Source of the DNA: Oxyruncus cristatus
Taxonomy: Eukaryota > Chordata > Aves > Passeriformes > Cotingidae
Reading direction: 5' to 3'
Length of the DNA stretch: 64,000 nucleotides
NCBI GenBank assembly: GCA_013399855.1
Contig: VXAY01000768.1
Location: 1-64,000 of the forward strand
This document shows positions 62,874 through 64,000 of this stretch, piece after piece. The notes beneath the pieces are model-generated. The model was given only the letters and a program-made list of their open reading frames with translations, ran no database searches and was not told where the DNA came from. Each line of letters begins with the position of its first letter. Position 1 is the first letter of the stretch. The translations under genes were made by a program, and so were the position numbers.

Positions 62874-64000
62874 AAAGCTGGCTGGTTTGAAGCTACTTCA
62901 AAGACTTTTCAGTAAAACAATGACTTTGACAAGTTTGAACTCTAAGTGTAATCCCAAATACCCTACTACAGAGAGCGGTAATTATTTCAATTGTTTTATC
63001 TAGAGAACTACATCTAAACAACTACAATGGTTTATACCAGGGTTTGTACTATGGAGAAACCCTCTTTCCAATTCTGAAGGCACATGTAGTTTTTTTTCTT
63101 CCAAGGGTGGGCAAGGCACATTACAGATTTTAGGTCACTTATTAAGACAGCTTATTAAGACAGTTTGGTGAGAATAAAAACTCTACCCAAATTTTCTTTT
63201 TAATTCTATTACCCTAGATGAAGCGTGATGTGCAGAGTACTTAAAAACTATTCGTGAGAAATCTATGAAGTCAACCCCTTGGTACAAATAAATTATTACT
63301 TCATCATGTGTTTTTTTAGAGAATGCCACTTCGACAGAGAGGCCCAAGGATCTGATTTTTTTTTTCTTTTTCTCTTTTAATAGAAGTCAGCCCCAATTCA
63401 TATCATGCATATCGTCAGGAGTTATAAATAAACTACCTGAAAGGATGCCACACATATGTTCTAATCAGGACAAATTACGATGCTACTAGAAATTATTGGG
63501 TTCCAGAAGACTAACTTCTGGTAACTGAACATTCACAGTCTGGCAGGCACCTTCACAAATGAATCCAGAATGGTTTTTTACAGTAATTTGCTTCCAGTGC
63601 CATTCTTGGTAATTTAATTGTAAGTGAAACAGTTTTACTGTAAACAGACCTGAGGTTCCCCCACCCTGCTGCCCTGGGAGGCTTAAAAGGTAAAATGAAT
63701 AATAATGTTTAAAATCTCCTCCAAAAACAATGCTACACTTACCTACAGATAAACTTTATATCTTCATGTCATAATATCTTCTGTTCTGTCTGCCCATACA
63801 GGGTTGTCTGGGACTGTGTCCAGCTGAGTTTTGAGTGAATTTGAAACATGTTGACATTCTGTACAAAAGTTGGCAAGGGATCTTCAGTTACTTAGGGGTG
63901 GGTAAACAGGCCATTACTGATATTAGGTTCATCATTCCCATGAATCTCACCATCATCTTTACACTGCATTGCCATCCATGTCTGAGTTGTCTGTGCTGAT
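62874..64000. other. Anonymous DNA to the window end
   Basis: No gene or recognised repeat is seen. A short direct repeat TTATTAAGACAG occurs twice near 63139-63163, and there is a T-rich run near 63357-63380. Confidence 0.5.

Noticed and set aside
62124..63003. Group of overlapping 100-163-codon Pro/Arg/Gly-rich frames
   Set aside because: They lie within LTR copy C on both strands, and related frames occur in copy B, so they follow GC-rich LTR sequence rather than a gene.

Overview
The window looks like a gene-poor, AT-rich stretch of a bird chromosome, most likely from a passerine (songbird). The evidence is in the repeats. CR1 LINE 3' ends occur in both orientations and finish in the ATTCTATGATTCT-type tail. 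At 11462-11597 there is a composite SINE with an isoleucine-tRNA-like head and a CR1-like tail, the architecture of the passerine TguSINE1 family. There are also several GC-rich endogenous-retrovirus (ERV) LTRs of types I associate with songbird genomes. I found no protein-coding gene, rRNA, functional tRNA, operon or CRISPR array that I can support. The longest open frames (100-190 codons) all lie in LTRs, antisense CR1, microsatellites or unremarkable AT-rich DNA. No family motif or convincing exon-intron structure was seen by eye.

Layout. 1-126 is the 3' end of an LTR cut by the window edge. 127-11400 is mostly anonymous sequence, with a probable old ERV-like block (2640-3560), a pair of abutting palindromes (2181-2231) and small tandem duplications. 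11400-11955 holds a CA microsatellite, the tRNA-derived SINE and a strongly strand-asymmetric A/C tract. 13230-14125 is a GC-rich dispersed repeat with open frames on both strands. 14126-24650 is anonymous apart from small hairpins and duplications. 24680-25014 is an LTR fragment (copy A). 29326-29614 is a CR1 3' end. 34330-34552 is a long (TTTTA)n microsatellite, followed by a CR1 fragment at 34944-35060. 41120-41577 is another LTR.

The densest repeat zone is 45.4-50.8 kb. It contains a CpG-rich block with a TATA-like motif, an old CR1-like LINE tail, LTR copy B, a longer CR1 copy and a reverse-orientation LTR. Further on are a reverse CR1 (54382-55046), a reverse LTR (55216 to about 55700), a reverse CR1 fragment (61268-61420) and LTR copy C (61948-62873). 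Copy C has a candidate 5-bp target-site duplication.

No genes work together here. The window records successive retrotransposon insertions in intergenic or deep intronic DNA. The points most worth checking are the three related forward LTRs, the CpG-rich TATA block with a splice-donor-like site, the GC-rich block at 13.2-14.1 kb, and a few hairpins. All family names rest on recognition by eye; no alignment or database search was done.
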